Assembly: GCA_009917805.1 (NCBI GenBank) | Contig: RGES01000073.1 | Coordinates: forward strand, 1-6,840 | Length of the DNA stretch: 6,840 nucleotides | Direction of reading: 5' to 3' | Source: Verrucomicrobiota bacterium | GTDB taxonomy: Bacteria > Verrucomicrobiota > Verrucomicrobiia > Opitutales > UBA953 | In this document: piece after piece, positions 6,724 to 6,840 of the stretch | Layout of the letters: each line of letters opens with the position of its first letter | Position numbering within the stretch: position 1 is the stretch's first letter | Notes under the pieces: generated by a model | What the model saw: only the letters and a program-made list of their open reading frames with translations | Databases searched by the model: none | What the model was told of the DNA's origin: nothing | Made by a program: the position numbers and the translations under genes

Positions 6724-6840
6724 CAGGCATCGGTAGCAGGCGTGAGACGGGTGGCAAACGGATTAGGCAGGTCGCTTGCCATTCGGCGCCTTAGTCCTCC
6801 CTTGCGGGCGTGGCCCACACCGTCCGTCTCATCCTCGGTG
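6723..6840 (-). CDS. Possible end of an upstream gene or short leader ORF, open at window edge
   Basis: On the minus strand a frame runs from the window edge to TGA (6725-6723) and ends MASDLPNPFATRLTPATDA. Its stop shares one base with the ATG of the membrane-protein gene, typical of translational coupling. It contains an internal ATG (6782-6780) preceded, 12 nt away, by GGAGGA, so it may be just a 19-codon leader. A second frame also enters from the edge and stops at TAA within 6790-6794, ending ATPARED. With so little sequence I cannot say which is real. Confidence 0.3.
   Translation of the reverse strand, partial: TEDETDGVGHARKGGLRRRMASDLPNPFATRLTPATDA

Overview
The window is a mosaic. 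From about position 697 to the end it is GC-rich DNA with strongly G/C-ending codons. That part carries an aspartyl-tRNA synthetase start, a LeuT-type transporter with a small membrane partner, a RhlE-type DEAD-box helicase and a DUF2256 protein. Gene starts mostly lack a clear Shine-Dalgarno sequence and the protein style suggests a free-living, Gram-negative-type bacterium, possibly Verrucomicrobiota/Opitutae. That placement is inference from memory. The first ~690 bases are clearly less GC-rich (about 37-50% in lines counted by hand, against up to 78% in the transporter gene) and use A/T-ending codons. They carry an unrelated two-gene unit.

Layout. 1-695 (minus strand): a 77-residue protein of unknown function, then, after 13 bp, the first 149 residues of an exported subtilisin-like (S8) protease that runs off the window edge. 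Around 693-710 this DNA abuts aspS, which keeps only its first ~59 codons. 874-1218: a non-coding stretch with a palindrome, a GGGATAGGG-like G-tract cluster and small hairpins. 1219-2823 (plus): a secreted 534-residue protein I do not recognise. 2830-4596 (minus): a sodium-coupled amino-acid transporter followed, 12 bp downstream, by a 51-residue single-helix protein that resembles the small subunits of such transporters. 4597-4845: a divergent intergenic region with a candidate promoter, a perfect hairpin and a large imperfect inverted repeat. 4846-6162 (plus): a RhlE-type RNA helicase with a basic Gly/Arg-rich tail, followed by a strong intrinsic terminator. 6184-6840 (minus): a DUF2256 protein whose last codons lie inside that terminator, a small membrane protein, and the end of a possible upstream reading frame joined to it by a TGATG overlap.

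Functionally the GC-rich part is mostly ordinary housekeeping and transport. The transporter and its 51-residue partner most likely form one amino-acid uptake system. The helicase would act in RNA remodelling. The points most worth a second look are the composition break inside aspS, which may be an assembly chimera, the terminator embedded in the DUF2256 coding sequence, the small transporter partner, the intergenic inverted repeat, and the unrecognised secreted protein. I saw no CRISPR array, tRNA, rRNA or transposase.
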